Positions 47,930 through 58,916 of a stretch of DNA of 64,000 nt are shown here, one piece after another (position 1 is the stretch's first letter; each line of letters opens with the position of its first letter). Location of the stretch: NCBI RefSeq assembly GCF_900113935.1, contig NZ_FORF01000004.1, positions 62,001 to 126,000 on the forward strand, written 5' to 3'. The notes below the pieces were generated by a model, which saw nothing but the letters and a program-made list of their open reading frames with translations, searched no databases and was not told the origin of the DNA. Source of the stretch: Aquamicrobium aerolatum DSM 21857 (GTDB lineage Bacteria > Pseudomonadota > Alphaproteobacteria > Rhizobiales > Rhizobiaceae). The translations under genes were made by a program, and so were the position numbers.

Positions 47930-49039
47930 CTAGGCTCTGGCCTCCGCAAGTACCTGTGGCAGTTCTGCTTCGAACAGGTCCATGTCGGCGTCGGTGCCGA
48001 CGCTGACGCGGATGCAGCGATCGAGCCCAGGCGCCATCGGCTTGCGTACAAAAAGCCCGCGCGCGACGAGCCCCTGCATGATCTTCAGCGCAAAAGCTCC
48101 ATCACCGCCACAATCGACAGCAACGAAATTGGTAGCGGAGGGGATGGCAGAAAGTCCGTTTGCAGCAGCGATTGCCGAGATGCGCGCGCGCCCGGCGGCG
48201 ACCTGTTCGATCACGCTGCGCAGATAGGTCTGATCTTCCAGCGCAGCCAGAGCTGCGGAGATCGCCACGCGGTTGACGCCGAAATGATTGCGCACCTTGT
48301 CGAAGCTGCTGATGGTCTCGGCCTCGCCGATAGCATAGCCGCAGCGCAGGCCGGCCAGACCGTAGGCTTTGGAGAAGGTCCGCATACGCAGCACATTCGG
48401 GCGGCTCACGTCGAGCGCGGGAATCGCGGAAGCGGGCGCGGTTTCGCCATAGGCCTCGTCGAGTACCAGAAGGGTGGTTTCGGGCAGACCGTCGATCAGC
48501 CGCTGGACATCGGCGGCTTCCCACCAGGTACCCATCGGGTTGTCCGGGTTGGCAAAATAGACCAGCTTGGCATTCTCACGCTTGGCTGCCTCGAGCAATG
48601 CGTCGATGTCTTCGCGGTCGTTGCGGTAGGGCACGGTCACCAGGCGACCGCCGAAGCCGGCGACATGGAAATTGAAGGTGGGATAGCCACCGAGCGAGGT
48701 GACAACGGTCTGGCCCTCGCTCAGGTAAAGGCGCACGATCAGACCAAGCAGCCCGTCGATGCCTTCGCCGACTACGATATTTTCAGCCTTCACCCCGTGA
48801 TGCTGCGCAAGCGCTGCCTTCAACTCGAAATTTTCGGGATCGGCATATTTCCAGACATGATCGGCAGCAGCAGCGATTGCCGCCTTGACCTTCGGGGATG
48901 GACCGAACCCGCTTTCATTAGCACCGATCCGCGCGCGAAACGGCTTGCCGCTCTGCCGCTCGAGCGCTTCCGGGCCAACGAATGGGACGGTTGCCGGCAA
49001 GCTGGCTGCAAGCGGGGTGAGGGCAGGGCGTGCGGACAT
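47930..49039 (-). CDS. PLP-dependent aminotransferase, HisC-like
   Basis: 369-residue fold-type I aminotransferase. The PLP lysine lies in [21 protein letters not shown], the Asp/Tyr region in [10 protein letters not shown], and NPDNPMGTW is typical of the HisC/Cobc subgroup. The start at 49039 has CCGGAG seven bases upstream; a TTG at 49066 overlapping the previous gene is less likely. It resembles histidinol-phosphate aminotransferase, but the gene is not in a his cluster, so an aromatic amino-acid or other substrate is possible. Confidence 0.85.
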   Translation of the reverse strand: MSARPALTPLAASLPATVPFVGPEALERQSGKPFRARIGANESGFGPSPKVKAAIAAAADHVWKYADPENFELKAALAQHHGVKAENIVVGEGIDGLLGLIVRLYLSEGQTVVTSLGGYPTFNFHVAGFGGRLVTVPYRNDREDIDALLEAAKRENAKLVYFANPDNPMGTWWEAADVQRLIDGLPETTLLVLDEAYGETAPASAIPALDVSRPNVLRMRTFSKAYGLAGLRCGYAIGEAETISSFDKVRNHFGVNRVAISAALAALEDQTYLRSVIEQVAAGRARISAIAAANGLSAIPSATNFVAVDCGGDGAFALKIMQGLVARGLFVRKPMAPGLDRCIRVSVGTDADMDLFEAELPQVLAEARA

Positions 49040-49062
49040 GGTGTTCTCCGGAAAGTCGGTCG

Positions 49063-50238
49063 TCAAAGTGTTTCATATGCCTTGGCGATTTGGCCAAGCA
49101 TCAGGATTTCCAGCGCAGTTTCATCATCGTCGCTGGCGGCTGGTCGACTTGAGGTCTTGGCGATCACGATGTTGCTTTGCGGGTCGCACCACAGCCATTG
49201 CCCGTGAATGCCGACGGCTGCAAAGCTGCCGCGACCGTCGCCAACGTCATACCAGCAGGAGCGGTATCGGCCATCGATGAACATGTCGTTGAAGTTGCCG
49301 TCGACCCAGGCACGACGATCGCCGTTGCTGCGCATGTCGGAGATCCAGCTGGAAGGGATCACCTGATTGCCCTGTCGGGTGCGCCCGCCGTCAAGCACGA
49401 TCTGTCCGAGACGGGCCAGGTCGCGCGTGGTGACGCACATGCCACCGGCAGTTCGCGCGGTGCCGACGCGGTCCACCGTCACATAGGCAGCACCAAGTGC
49501 TCCCATCGGGCGCCAGAGCTTTTCGGCAAGATACTGATGAAGGCGGATGCCGGTCGCACGCTCAATGACCAGACCGAGCAGGTCGGTGTTGGGCGAGGCG
49601 TAATAGAATTTGCGCCCATGGCCGTGACCTTGCGCGCCAAGCGTTGCAAGGAAGGCTTCCATCGTCTCGGGCGTGGTTTCGGGACGTTCCGGGTTCCAGA
49701 GCATGGCGCGGCGATAACGGTCAAACGCGCCGCCGTCATCGAGATATTCCTCGTCAAAATCGAGGTCGACGGTCATGTCGAGAAGATGGCGCACGGTGGC
49801 CGTGCCGTAGGTCGATGACGCGATCGACGGAACATAGGTAATGATCGGCGCGTCGGGGTCGAGGTGGCCTTCCTGTGCGGCGATCCCGGCCAGCATTCCG
49901 GTGACCGATTTAGACACGGAGAAAATGAGGTGCGGGCGGGACGGATCGACACCTTCGTCAAGCCATTCGGCGAGCAGATTTCCGTTTCGCATGACGACGA
50001 GGTGGTCGGTATGTGAGCGGCGCAGATGCGCGATTGTTCCGATGCTGCGGCTATCGGGCTCGCTCAGCTGCATGTCTGCGAGTGCTGCGACACCGGGCGA
50101 TGCAGGTTCTAGGCTTGATGCAGGGCAGATCTCTGCCACGGGCACGAATTCGGCGACGTGTTGAAAGCTGTAGCGGCTGAAAGGATGTAAGCGCCAGTTG
50201 GCCAGCGTGATGTCGGCCCGCTGAAAACCCGCATTCAT
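49063..50238 (-). CDS. Serine hydrolase, beta-lactamase class C/esterase family
   Basis: 391-residue protein with the SXXK nucleophile motif in FSVSKSVTGMLAG and a later Tyr-Ala-Ser region (YYASPNTDLLG) that fits the YXN box. The N-terminal 80 residues have no obvious export signal. Members of this fold include esterases and D-amino peptidases, so antibiotic hydrolysis should not be assumed. It lies 23 bases before the aminotransferase start on the same strand. Confidence 0.82.
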   Translation of the reverse strand: MNAGFQRADITLANWRLHPFSRYSFQHVAEFVPVAEICPASSLEPASPGVAALADMQLSEPDSRSIGTIAHLRRSHTDHLVVMRNGNLLAEWLDEGVDPSRPHLIFSVSKSVTGMLAGIAAQEGHLDPDAPIITYVPSIASSTYGTATVRHLLDMTVDLDFDEEYLDDGGAFDRYRRAMLWNPERPETTPETMEAFLATLGAQGHGHGRKFYYASPNTDLLGLVIERATGIRLHQYLAEKLWRPMGALGAAYVTVDRVGTARTAGGMCVTTRDLARLGQIVLDGGRTRQGNQVIPSSWISDMRSNGDRRAWVDGNFNDMFIDGRYRSCWYDVGDGRGSFAAVGIHGQWLWCDPQSNIVIAKTSSRPAASDDDETALEILMLGQIAKAYETL

Positions 50239-50297
50239 GGACAGTGCCTCACATGTAAACCTTTCATGCTGATAGGCGAGGGGAATACGGACGGCAA

Positions 50298-50324
50298 CAA
50301 AAAACCCGGTGGCGACACCGGGTT
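50298..50324 (-). terminator. Rho-independent terminator for the TorF-type gene
   Basis: AACCCGGTG (50303-50311) pairs with CACCGGGTT (50316-50324) around GCGA. Read on the minus strand, it is followed by a run of Ts. It lies 25 bases after the 50349 stop. Confidence 0.85.
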
Positions 50325-50348
50325 CTCTGTAGGGCAGGGATGGAAAAC

Positions 50349-51020
50349 TCAGCGACCAAGCCTGAACGAGCTATCGAACGAGATCGAGGCGATGAAATAG
50401 GCTGGGCCCTGATTGGAATCGTGGTAGCGCGCGTCCAGGGTGATCTTCTCCTGAAGCGTGTAGGAGATGCCGACATTCCAGTCGTTGGTGTTGTCGAAGT
50501 AGGTGCCGTAGGCGCCAGACACCGAGAAGTCGTGCGGCAGTGCGAGCGAAGCCTTGAGGACGCCGTACTTGGCATCGTTCTCGTGATCGTAATAGATCTC
50601 GCCGCCGGCGGCGAATTCTTCGGTAAAGGCGTATTCGGCCTTGGCGTACCATTCGCCGCAGCAACTGCCCGTCTTGTCATAGAAATAGTGTGCGTAACCG
50701 AGATCAAGCGAGAGATCGCCGAACTGCGGGCGGATACCCGCATACAAATCGATTTCGGCACGATCACTCGTGCCAAGATCAACGTTGGATGCCCAAACGC
50801 CGGCATAGAAAATGCCATAGGACGGCTCAATGTAGCCCTGGATGGCGGGGCCAGTGGACTGTGCCACGCCGCGTGAGATGTAGCGTGTCGTCGCCGTGAC
50901 GCCGAATGCGACTTCGATTGCGGAAGCGATGTCTTCCTGGCTCGTCACGTTGTCGGCAGCGGACGCTGAGCCCGACGCAAGAATTGCAGACCCCAATACA
51001 AGTGCGATGTACCGATTCAT
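50349..51020 (-). CDS. TorF-family putative outer-membrane porin
   Basis: 223-residue protein with a signal peptide (YIALVLGSAILASGSASA, cleaved before ADNV) followed by beta-barrel-like sequence containing YISRGVAQSTGPAIQGYIEP, typical of the TIGR02001/Gcw_chp family, and alternating strands such as GISYTLQEKITLDARYH. It ends in Arg rather than the usual aromatic. Role unknown beyond outer-membrane localisation. The ATG at 51020 has GAGGGG upstream; a GTG two codons earlier is less likely. Confidence 0.85.
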   Translation of the reverse strand: MNRYIALVLGSAILASGSASAADNVTSQEDIASAIEVAFGVTATTRYISRGVAQSTGPAIQGYIEPSYGIFYAGVWASNVDLGTSDRAEIDLYAGIRPQFGDLSLDLGYAHYFYDKTGSCCGEWYAKAEYAFTEEFAAGGEIYYDHENDAKYGVLKASLALPHDFSVSGAYGTYFDNTNDWNVGISYTLQEKITLDARYHDSNQGPAYFIASISFDSSFRLGR

Positions 51021-51241
51021 CTTCACTGACCCCTCAATGACCGAATATTGAGGTGAGATTGATTGGCCAGTTCACGATTCGTAACCGCCATATATGGCCG
51101 CAACGAGCGCCGCCATTGAATGTATGCAGGGTGTTGCAGAAAAGAGTCTAATTCGAGCTGATTTTCAGGTGCTGCGTGACGAATAAACCTGAAAAGTTGT
51201 TTGAAAAATCAGCAACTGGTCCCGGATGTTGAAGATGAGGG

Positions 51242-53236
51242 TCAGAGTTCCGATAAGTTTGTGCTGCTCATCGGTTGTTCCGTAGGATCCAGTCGGCGGT
51301 ATTCGGGGACGATATGGTGAAGAAGTTCGAGGGTGCGTTCGAGGTCTTCGCGTTCTGCACAAGCCTTCAGTTCTTCCAGCGTCCGTTCCACGAGCGGGCG
51401 GTCGATCACCCGCGGTGAAGCCACCACATAGCCTTCATCGGTTCTCTTTTCGGCAATCTCGTTGGGGTCGAAAAGTTCTTCGTAGAGTTTTTCGCCGGGT
51501 CTCAAGCCGGTAAACACGATATCGATGTCAATGCGTGGGCGGAACCCGGCCAACTGGATCATGCGTTCGGCAAGGCTGGCAATGCGCACTGGCTTGCCCA
51601 TGTCCAGGACCATGATCTTGCCGCGCTCATCGAGGTGCCCGATGGCGTGAGCACTGGCCTGCAGGACAAGACGCACCGCTTCCGGAATGGTCATGAAAAA
51701 CCGGACGATGTCTGGATGGGTGACAGTGACGGGGCCTCCCGCCGCGATCTGCTCTTCAAAACGCGGCACGACCGACCCGTTGGAGCCAAGGACGTTGCCG
51801 AAACGGACCGTCTTGAACTGGGTCGTTTCCGTTGTCACGTCCAGTGACTGGCAATAGGCTTCCGCCGAGCGCTTCGTCGCGCCCATGATGTTCGTGGGAT
51901 TTACCGCCTTGTCAGTCGAGATCAGCACGAAAATCGAAACCTTGGTCGCGACAGCGGCGTCGGCGACGTTCTTCGTGCCAAGGATGTTCGTCTTGACCGC
52001 TTCGAGCGGGTTTTCCTCCATCAGCGGAACATGCTTCAGCGCTGCGGCATGGAAGACCACATCAGGCTGGAATTCAGCGAACGTGCTGGCAACCCGGCTG
52101 CGATCCCGCACGTCGACGACGCGCGTGACGATGTCGATGTCCGGATGCTGCTGGCGCAGTTCCTTGTCGAGCGTGTAGAGGTGGAATTCGGAGTTGTCGG
52201 TGACGATCAGCCGGCGCGGCTGGAAAGTCGCGATCTGACGCGAAAGTTCCGAGCCAATGGAGCCGCCGGCGCCGGTCGCCAGCACCACCTTGCCTTCGAT
52301 CATGCTCGCCACGCCCGCGACATCGGTGTTTACTTCGGGGCGTTCGAGCAGGTCGCCCAGTTCGATCGGGCGTGGTTGCATCAGCGAATTGCTGGTCAGC
52401 GATGCCATGCCGGATGGATCAGGCAGCCTTGAAACCTTGATCGCAAGGGCGGTTGCCATTTCCACGACCTTCGCAAGGTGCTCCTTGTCCAGCCGCGGTT
52501 GCGTGACGATCAATTCGCTGACGTCGATGCCGCGGTTTGACAGCTTTGAGCGGATGCCCTCAAGCGCAGAAAGTTGACCGAGCACCTTGATGCCCTGGAT
52601 TGTGCGGCCGACATTGCGGTCGGTATCGTCGATGATGCCGACGATTGCGAACTTGTTGTTGCCATCGCGGCGGGTGGATCTGATGAAGCTCTCGGCGCTG
52701 CCCGAAAAGCCGTAGAGCAGCACCGGCGTCATCTCGCGCTTCACCCCACCCCACAGGCTTGGGAAGTGGATGACGCGTTCGACAAACATGCGGTAGGCGA
52801 GGCGTGCGCCGACGAGACCGATCACCATGTAGATGAAGCCGAGCACGACGACAGAGCGCGGAAAGCCCTCGCCGCGCGACAGCAGGAACATCCCGACAGT
52901 GTAGAGAACCATCGTGAAGAAGGATGCGACAGCGATGGATCTCAGGTCGGGCAACGAAACATAGCGCCAGGACCCACGATAGGGCTTGAAAATCACATAG
53001 GTCAGGAGCGTGGCTGCTCCGAAGCCGATAAACTTCGCCCCCAGATTGGGGACGTAGTTTACACGCGGATAGCCATAAGCAGTCAGGTAAGCTGCGTATA
53101 TCGCCACACCGGACAGAAAAAGATCAAGGGCGACGGCTACGAGGTGCCGCGACAGAAGGCGTAAGGGTATCGTCCTTTTGGACATCATACGTAGTGCCGT
53201 CCCAGCATGTTTCAGACCTCTCCTAGTAGATAGCAC
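51242..53236 (-). CDS. Polysaccharide biosynthesis nucleotide-sugar dehydratase (CapD/WbpM/FlaA1-like)
   Basis: 664-residue inner-membrane enzyme. About four hydrophobic segments occupy the first 145 residues (LFLSGVAIYAAYLTAYGY onward). A CoA/NAD-like linker follows, then a Rossmann SDR catalytic domain with GAGGSIGSELSRQ (near 315) and the active-site ISTDKAVNPTNIMGATKR, where the WbpM group replaces the usual Tyr with Met. It likely makes 4-keto-6-deoxy UDP-sugars for surface polysaccharide or lipopolysaccharide. The start at 53236 is uncertain; MSKRT at 53185 is possible. It is divergent from the epimerase-PGT fusion, which should act next in the pathway. Confidence 0.9.
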   Translation of the reverse strand: MLSTRRGLKHAGTALRMMSKRTIPLRLLSRHLVAVALDLFLSGVAIYAAYLTAYGYPRVNYVPNLGAKFIGFGAATLLTYVIFKPYRGSWRYVSLPDLRSIAVASFFTMVLYTVGMFLLSRGEGFPRSVVVLGFIYMVIGLVGARLAYRMFVERVIHFPSLWGGVKREMTPVLLYGFSGSAESFIRSTRRDGNNKFAIVGIIDDTDRNVGRTIQGIKVLGQLSALEGIRSKLSNRGIDVSELIVTQPRLDKEHLAKVVEMATALAIKVSRLPDPSGMASLTSNSLMQPRPIELGDLLERPEVNTDVAGVASMIEGKVVLATGAGGSIGSELSRQIATFQPRRLIVTDNSEFHLYTLDKELRQQHPDIDIVTRVVDVRDRSRVASTFAEFQPDVVFHAAALKHVPLMEENPLEAVKTNILGTKNVADAAVATKVSIFVLISTDKAVNPTNIMGATKRSAEAYCQSLDVTTETTQFKTVRFGNVLGSNGSVVPRFEEQIAAGGPVTVTHPDIVRFFMTIPEAVRLVLQASAHAIGHLDERGKIMVLDMGKPVRIASLAERMIQLAGFRPRIDIDIVFTGLRPGEKLYEELFDPNEIAEKRTDEGYVVASPRVIDRPLVERTLEELKACAEREDLERTLELLHHIVPEYRRLDPTEQPMSSTNLSEL

Positions 53237-53418
53237 TCAGCCACGCAACCGGATGTGCAGACCTTGGAGGATCACGAACAATGTGGTGTGGATACACGGG
53301 CCGGAGTTCTCGTTGTCGGGCAGCGTCTTGAGGGTCCGGGCTTTACGATGATTGCACAGTGTGACGCGCATCTCTAAGCACAGAATCCGCACCAGCGACG
53401 AGTTGGAGAACGGAACGC

Positions 53419-54621
53419 ATGCGCATTGTCCTTACCGGAGCGACCGGGTTTGTCGGTCGTGAACTTGTGCCCCTGCTGCGCAAGCGTGGCCATCAATTGC
53501 TGCTCGTCGGCCGCGATCCGCAAAAAGCGGCTGCGCTTTTTCCCGCAGAATTGACATGCGGCTATCCGGAACTGGCGCAGCAAGGCTCCGGCTACGACAT
53601 GATCGTCCATCTTGCGGTTGCAAATAGTGATGCCGAACTGGACGTGACAGGCTTTCGTGAAGCCAATGTCCAGCTTCTGAACGACACGCTGCGCGCCGCG
53701 CGCGAGGCGGGGATTGCGCGTTTCATCAACATCTCGTCCATCCATACGCTCGATGATCGCAAGGACACGCTTTACGCGCGCACCAAGCGAGAAGCGGTCG
53801 ATGTCGTTGGCAAGGCCAACGGAATCGGCGCGGTGACTGTTTTCCTGCCGCCTGTCTATGGCGCGCGGTGGGCAGGCAAGCTTGCGGTTCTCAATCGGCT
53901 CCCGCGCTGGCTGGCGCAGCTGGCATTCAAGCCGCTGGCCGCCCTGACCCCGACGGTTTCTGTGGGAGTATTGGCCGATTTCATTACGAGCGAAGATGCG
54001 TTTTCAAAGCCGCAACTCATCCTGAGCGATGGACAGAGCAGCAATATTTTCTATCGCATCGTGAAGCGTTTCATTGATCTTGCTTTCGCCGTTGCTGTGG
54101 CGGTGCTGCTGTGGTGGTTGCTGCTTGCGGTCTGGGTTCTCATTCGCCTGCAGTCGCCCGGCCCAGGGATCTTCGCACAGACACGCGTAGGCCAGCACGG
54201 CGAGGAGTTTACCTGCTACAAATTCAGAACGATGAAGCTTGGCACGGTTCAGGCCGCGACCAATGAAGTGTCTGCAAGTTCGGTGACGCGTCTGGGGCAT
54301 TTCCTGCGCAAGACAAAAATCGACGAGCTTCCGCAGATCTGGAACATCTTTCGCAACGAGATCAGCCTGATCGGTCCAAGGCCGTGCCTTCCGGTGCAGA
54401 CTTTGCTGATCGAGGAGCGGGCGCGGCGTGGCGTCTTTACACTCAAGCCGGGAATCAGCGGACTTGCGCAGGTCAATGGCATCGACATGAGCGACCCTGA
54501 GAAACTGGCGCGTTGGGATCAGCGCTACCTTCGCCTGCAGTCGCTGACGCTGGATCTGAAGATCGCGCTTGCCACCGCAACAGGGCGCGGGCAGGGCGAT
54601 AATGTCGCCAGGGAGAAATGA
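53419..54621 (+). CDS. Fused NAD-dependent epimerase and monotopic phosphoglycosyl transferase
   Basis: 400-residue bidomain protein. Residues 1-210 form an SDR with [11 protein letters not shown] at the N-terminus and a catalytic YARTK (YXXXK) motif. From residue 212 the sequence becomes a PglC/WcaJ-type sugar-1-phosphate transferase: the membrane hairpin [28 protein letters not shown], the catalytic Asp302-Glu303 in [22 protein letters not shown] and [12 protein letters not shown]. The fusion joins sugar modification to transfer onto undecaprenyl phosphate at the inner membrane. No stop or frameshift lies at the junction. It is divergent from the CapD-like dehydratase. Confidence 0.88.
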   Translation: MRIVLTGATGFVGRELVPLLRKRGHQLLLVGRDPQKAAALFPAELTCGYPELAQQGSGYDMIVHLAVANSDAELDVTGFREANVQLLNDTLRAAREAGIARFINISSIHTLDDRKDTLYARTKREAVDVVGKANGIGAVTVFLPPVYGARWAGKLAVLNRLPRWLAQLAFKPLAALTPTVSVGVLADFITSEDAFSKPQLILSDGQSSNIFYRIVKRFIDLAFAVAVAVLLWWLLLAVWVLIRLQSPGPGIFAQTRVGQHGEEFTCYKFRTMKLGTVQAATNEVSASSVTRLGHFLRKTKIDELPQIWNIFRNEISLIGPRPCLPVQTLLIEERARRGVFTLKPGISGLAQVNGIDMSDPEKLARWDQRYLRLQSLTLDLKIALATATGRGQGDNVAREK

Positions 54622-54642
54622 AGAGATAGGTCTGGAAACGTA

Positions 54643-54669
54643 AAAAGGCCGGGAATTACCCGACCTTTT
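54643..54669 (+). terminator. Terminator after the epimerase-PGT fusion
   Basis: AAAAGGCCGGG (54643-54653) pairs with CCCGACCTTTT (54659-54669), with one C-A mismatch, and ends in Ts. It is 22 bases after the stop. Confidence 0.7.
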
Positions 54670-54775
54670 CCGTGGTTTCGAAGCTCTGCCAGTACATCCG
54701 TGGTCAGAACCTGAACCGTTCTGAACCAAAGCTAGATGACGATGGTTAACAATTGGTTAACGCGGAACGGGCGTT

Positions 54776-54892
54776 CTACGAAACACTCAGCATGGATACG
54801 AACAGGTAGATTCCGTACATTGCAGCGCCCATCAGGGCCGTCAGCAAAATCGCGTATCCGATTGCGCCGATGATGCCTTTCAGTGTCTCCAA
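54776..54892 (-). CDS. Small 38-residue predicted membrane protein (TTG start)
   Basis: Encodes about 38 residues starting from TTG, with ACGGAG about eight bases upstream. The sequence begins METLKGIIGAIGYAILLTAL and continues through MGAAMYGIYLFVSM, a single likely membrane helix with few charges. No recognised family. It sits alone between the fusion gene terminator and the 55085 gene. A TTG start and short length make it uncertain, but the ribosome site and hydrophobic composition support it. Confidence 0.55.
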   Translation of the reverse strand: METLKGIIGAIGYAILLTALMGAAMYGIYLFVSMLSVS

Positions 54893-54981
54893 GGGATGCT
54901 CCGTCAGTTGTTTCTAGAGGCCGTGTACGTCGTCGCAGAGGTGGCGTCATCCCCAAAATGGCACGGAGCTGGCGAGCGGGC

Positions 54982-55007
54982 AAAAAGAAGGCCGGCAAAA
55001 GCCGGCC
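54982..55007 (-). terminator. Rho-independent terminator for the 55085 gene
   Basis: On the minus strand, GGCCGGC and GCCGGCC enclose a TTTT loop and are followed by TTCTTTTT. It lies about 80 bases after the 55085 stop and before the 38-residue ORF. Confidence 0.85.
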
Positions 55008-55084
55008 AGGGGACGTTTGGGAGTGATGGCCAAGGCCGATCAGTCGGTAAACGCTTTGTGGCCCGATCCGTTCCTAATTTCATG

Positions 55085-55759
55085 TCATGTGCTGGGGCGA
55101 TCCGCAGAGACGTGCCATAGGGGCGTGTAGCCGTTTCGAAGGGCAGCAATGCTAGCCTGTGGCGTCAGCAATTTGGCTTCCAGGGGCAGGGGCGTTTCGC
55201 CGGCATATCCGTCGAAGCTCCACACCAGCGCTCTTGTTCCAAAGATGGCCAGCGGCTGACCCTGGGCCGCAATCATCGTTGCGGATGGAAGGTTGCGAAT
55301 TGCGTCGGCGCCGAGTGTTGGACGGGATGTTGCAAGGCGTTGCGTGTGGAGAAGCCTGTCCATTTGCGGCGCCGTCATGTGGCTGTAGCCATTCCCGGCC
55401 GCAAAGCAGTGCTGAAACTGCATGGCTGCGGCACGGCGACAATAAAAGCAGGGTCGATGCCCAGCTGCGAGGGCAGTCACCTCATCGAGGAAAAAGAGTT
55501 CGGTCCAGCCCGCCTTGCCGGAGCGCACGTTGCGGCCCATCACTTCACGCTTCACGCCGCGCGGGTGAGCAAGCGCACAGATGATCCATGCGGTCGTCGT
55601 CCATCGCCGGTTCAGCAGGGTTTTCGTCGACGGGTCGTGAAGAACACCGCGATTGCCGGTCAGATCGCCTCGTTCCGGCACGGCGTGTATCGCACCGAAC
55701 GGATCCACCCGATTTTGCAATGTCATGGCCGCTTCTCTTGGCTCATTTCGATCGGTCAT
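55085..55759 (-). CDS. Conserved-looking hypothetical protein with a Cys-X2-Cys motif
   Basis: About 224 residues. The central GHRPCFYCRRAAAMQF resembles a metal-binding or structural Cys pair. No signal peptide or clear catalytic motif. A start at 55759 or the internal ATG at 55726 are both possible. I do not recognise a family with a known function. Its start is divergent from the glutamine amidotransferase-like gene at 55807. Confidence 0.65.
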   Translation of the reverse strand: MTDRNEPREAAMTLQNRVDPFGAIHAVPERGDLTGNRGVLHDPSTKTLLNRRWTTTAWIICALAHPRGVKREVMGRNVRSGKAGWTELFFLDEVTALAAGHRPCFYCRRAAAMQFQHCFAAGNGYSHMTAPQMDRLLHTQRLATSRPTLGADAIRNLPSATMIAAQGQPLAIFGTRALVWSFDGYAGETPLPLEAKLLTPQASIAALRNGYTPLWHVSADRPST

Positions 55760-55806
55760 GCTAACGCTGGCATCGTCGTTTCTACTAGTCGGGCCAGAAG
55801 TTCATC

Positions 55807-56514
55807 ATGCGTGTTCTTGTCGTTCAAAATTTTGATGGTACGCCACTTGGACAATTGTCGACAGCGCTGGAGGAAGCCGGTGCACAGGTCGAGTTCCTGC
55901 GTCCGCACCACGGCGATGCGCTGCCCGAAACGATTGGCGATTTCTCGGCGATGATTGTGCTGGGTGGCGGACAGAACGCACTGGCTGACGACGCACATCC
56001 CTACTTTCCGAAGCTGCTGCAATTGATGCGTGGATTTTCTGACGCTGACCGGTCGGTCCTGGGCATCTGCCTTGGCAGCCAGTTGCTCGCCCGTGCGTAT
56101 CATGCCGAAAACATCATCGGCGGCGCATCTGAGTTTGGCTGGCACGAGGTCAGCCTGACCGAAGATGGCCGGGACGATCCGCTTTTCCTGGGCGTGCCGA
56201 GCGAGTTTCCGATTTTTCACTGGCACGATGACACATTCATCCTCCCGCGAGGCGCGACGCGGCTTGCGGGTAATATCACGACTCATAATCAGGCTTTTCG
56301 TCTGGGACGTGCAGCTTACGGCGTGCAGTTCCATTTCGAGGCAAATGTGCCGGTCGTTGAGCAATGGAATGAAGAGTTTTCGGAATGGCTGGCGCGATCA
56401 CAACCCGACTGGCCAAAGCGCTATCCACAAGAGGCTGCCCGACATGCCGAGACGGCGGACGCAGTCGGCCTGAAGATGGCGCGCAACTGGGTTGCAACGA
56501 TCCGGTCAGCGTAG
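55807..56514 (+). CDS. Class I glutamine amidotransferase-like protein
   Basis: 235-residue GATase1-fold protein with a plausible triad: Cys88 in GICLGSQLLARAY, His176 and Glu178 in GVQFHFEANV. It resembles the GMP-synthase-like or gamma-glutamyl-hydrolase (PuuD-related) subgroup. A stand-alone synthetase partner is absent, so it could hydrolyse a small gamma-glutamyl compound. Divergent from the 55085 gene. Confidence 0.85.
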   Translation: MRVLVVQNFDGTPLGQLSTALEEAGAQVEFLRPHHGDALPETIGDFSAMIVLGGGQNALADDAHPYFPKLLQLMRGFSDADRSVLGICLGSQLLARAYHAENIIGGASEFGWHEVSLTEDGRDDPLFLGVPSEFPIFHWHDDTFILPRGATRLAGNITTHNQAFRLGRAAYGVQFHFEANVPVVEQWNEEFSEWLARSQPDWPKRYPQEAARHAETADAVGLKMARNWVATIRSA

Positions 56515-56560
56515 CGTCACGGCCTTGTTCCCGAGCGGCATTTAATTCCGATCGCGGATG

Positions 56561-56589
56561 TTGACTCGTCGTTTTGCACTCACTATCTC
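56561..56589 (+). promoter_or_regulatory. Sigma70-type promoter of groESL
   Basis: TTGACT (56561-56566) and TATCTC (56584-56589) are spaced by 17 bases. The expected start of transcription, about 7 bases downstream, falls at the edge of the CIRCE operator. Confidence 0.65.
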
Positions 56590-56598
56590 AAAGACGTG

Positions 56599-56625
56599 TT
56601 AGCACTCGCCTGATGGGAGTGCTAA
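56599..56625. promoter_or_regulatory. CIRCE operator (HrcA binding site)
   Basis: TTAGCACTC, nine bases, GAGTGCTAA: the exact CIRCE consensus. It lies 62 bases before groES and overlaps the predicted transcription start, so HrcA would block initiation until heat shock. Confidence 0.97.
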
Positions 56626-56687
56626 CGAACCTCCCGCCTTACTGGTAGGGGGAATGTTCAATCTATCCTATTGAGGACATCACAGAG

Positions 56688-56984
56688 ATGGCACAGTCGA
56701 ATTTCCGCCCGCTCCATGACCGCGTGGTCGTTCGTCGGGTTGAGTCCGAGGCAAAGACCGCTGGCGGCATCATCATCCCCGACACCGCGAAGGAAAAGCC
56801 ACAGGAAGGCGAAATTGTCGCCGTTGGCTCCGGCGCGCGCGACGAAGCTGGCAAGCTGGTCCCGCTGGACGTCAAGGCTGGCGACCGCGTTCTGTTCGGC
56901 AAGTGGTCGGGCACCGAAGTGAAGCTCAATGGCGAAGACCTTCTGATCATGAAGGAATCCGACATCATGGGCATCATCGGTTAA
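56688..56984 (+). CDS. groES: Co-chaperonin GroES
   Basis: 98-residue heptameric lid of the GroEL cage. [21 protein letters not shown] and [14 protein letters not shown] carry the mobile loop; the domain ends [15 protein letters not shown]. First gene of a CIRCE-controlled operon, 72 bases before groEL. Confidence 0.98.
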   Translation: MAQSNFRPLHDRVVVRRVESEAKTAGGIIIPDTAKEKPQEGEIVAVGSGARDEAGKLVPLDVKAGDRVLFGKWSGTEVKLNGEDLLIMKESDIMGIIG

Positions 56985-57032
56985 TTCCGGTCTATCCACG
57001 AATCCCATTGAAATTCTGGCCGGTTCATCTGA

Positions 57033-58700
<1,668 letters not shown>

Positions 58701-58726
58701 GAAGCCGTTCCGACACCATTTGCGAA

Positions 58727-58752
58727 GGGGCAGCAGCAATGCTGCCCCTTTT
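58727..58752 (+). terminator. groESL terminator
   Basis: GGGGCAGCA and TGCTGCCCC pair around GCAA and are followed by TTTTGCTTT, 27 bases after groEL. Confidence 0.9.
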
Positions 58753-58916
58753 GCTTTGGCCAGCATGTACGATCTTTTGCTTCAAAAGAGGCGCCACGCA
58801 GCCAAAGGGTGCTATATATGGATTCAGGAGGCCTGTTGTGGTGAGCCGCAATGGGCTTCTTTCGTGAGTCTGACGCTGACGAGAAGACCGGCGAACTACG
58901 AAGGTGGAGGTGGTGA

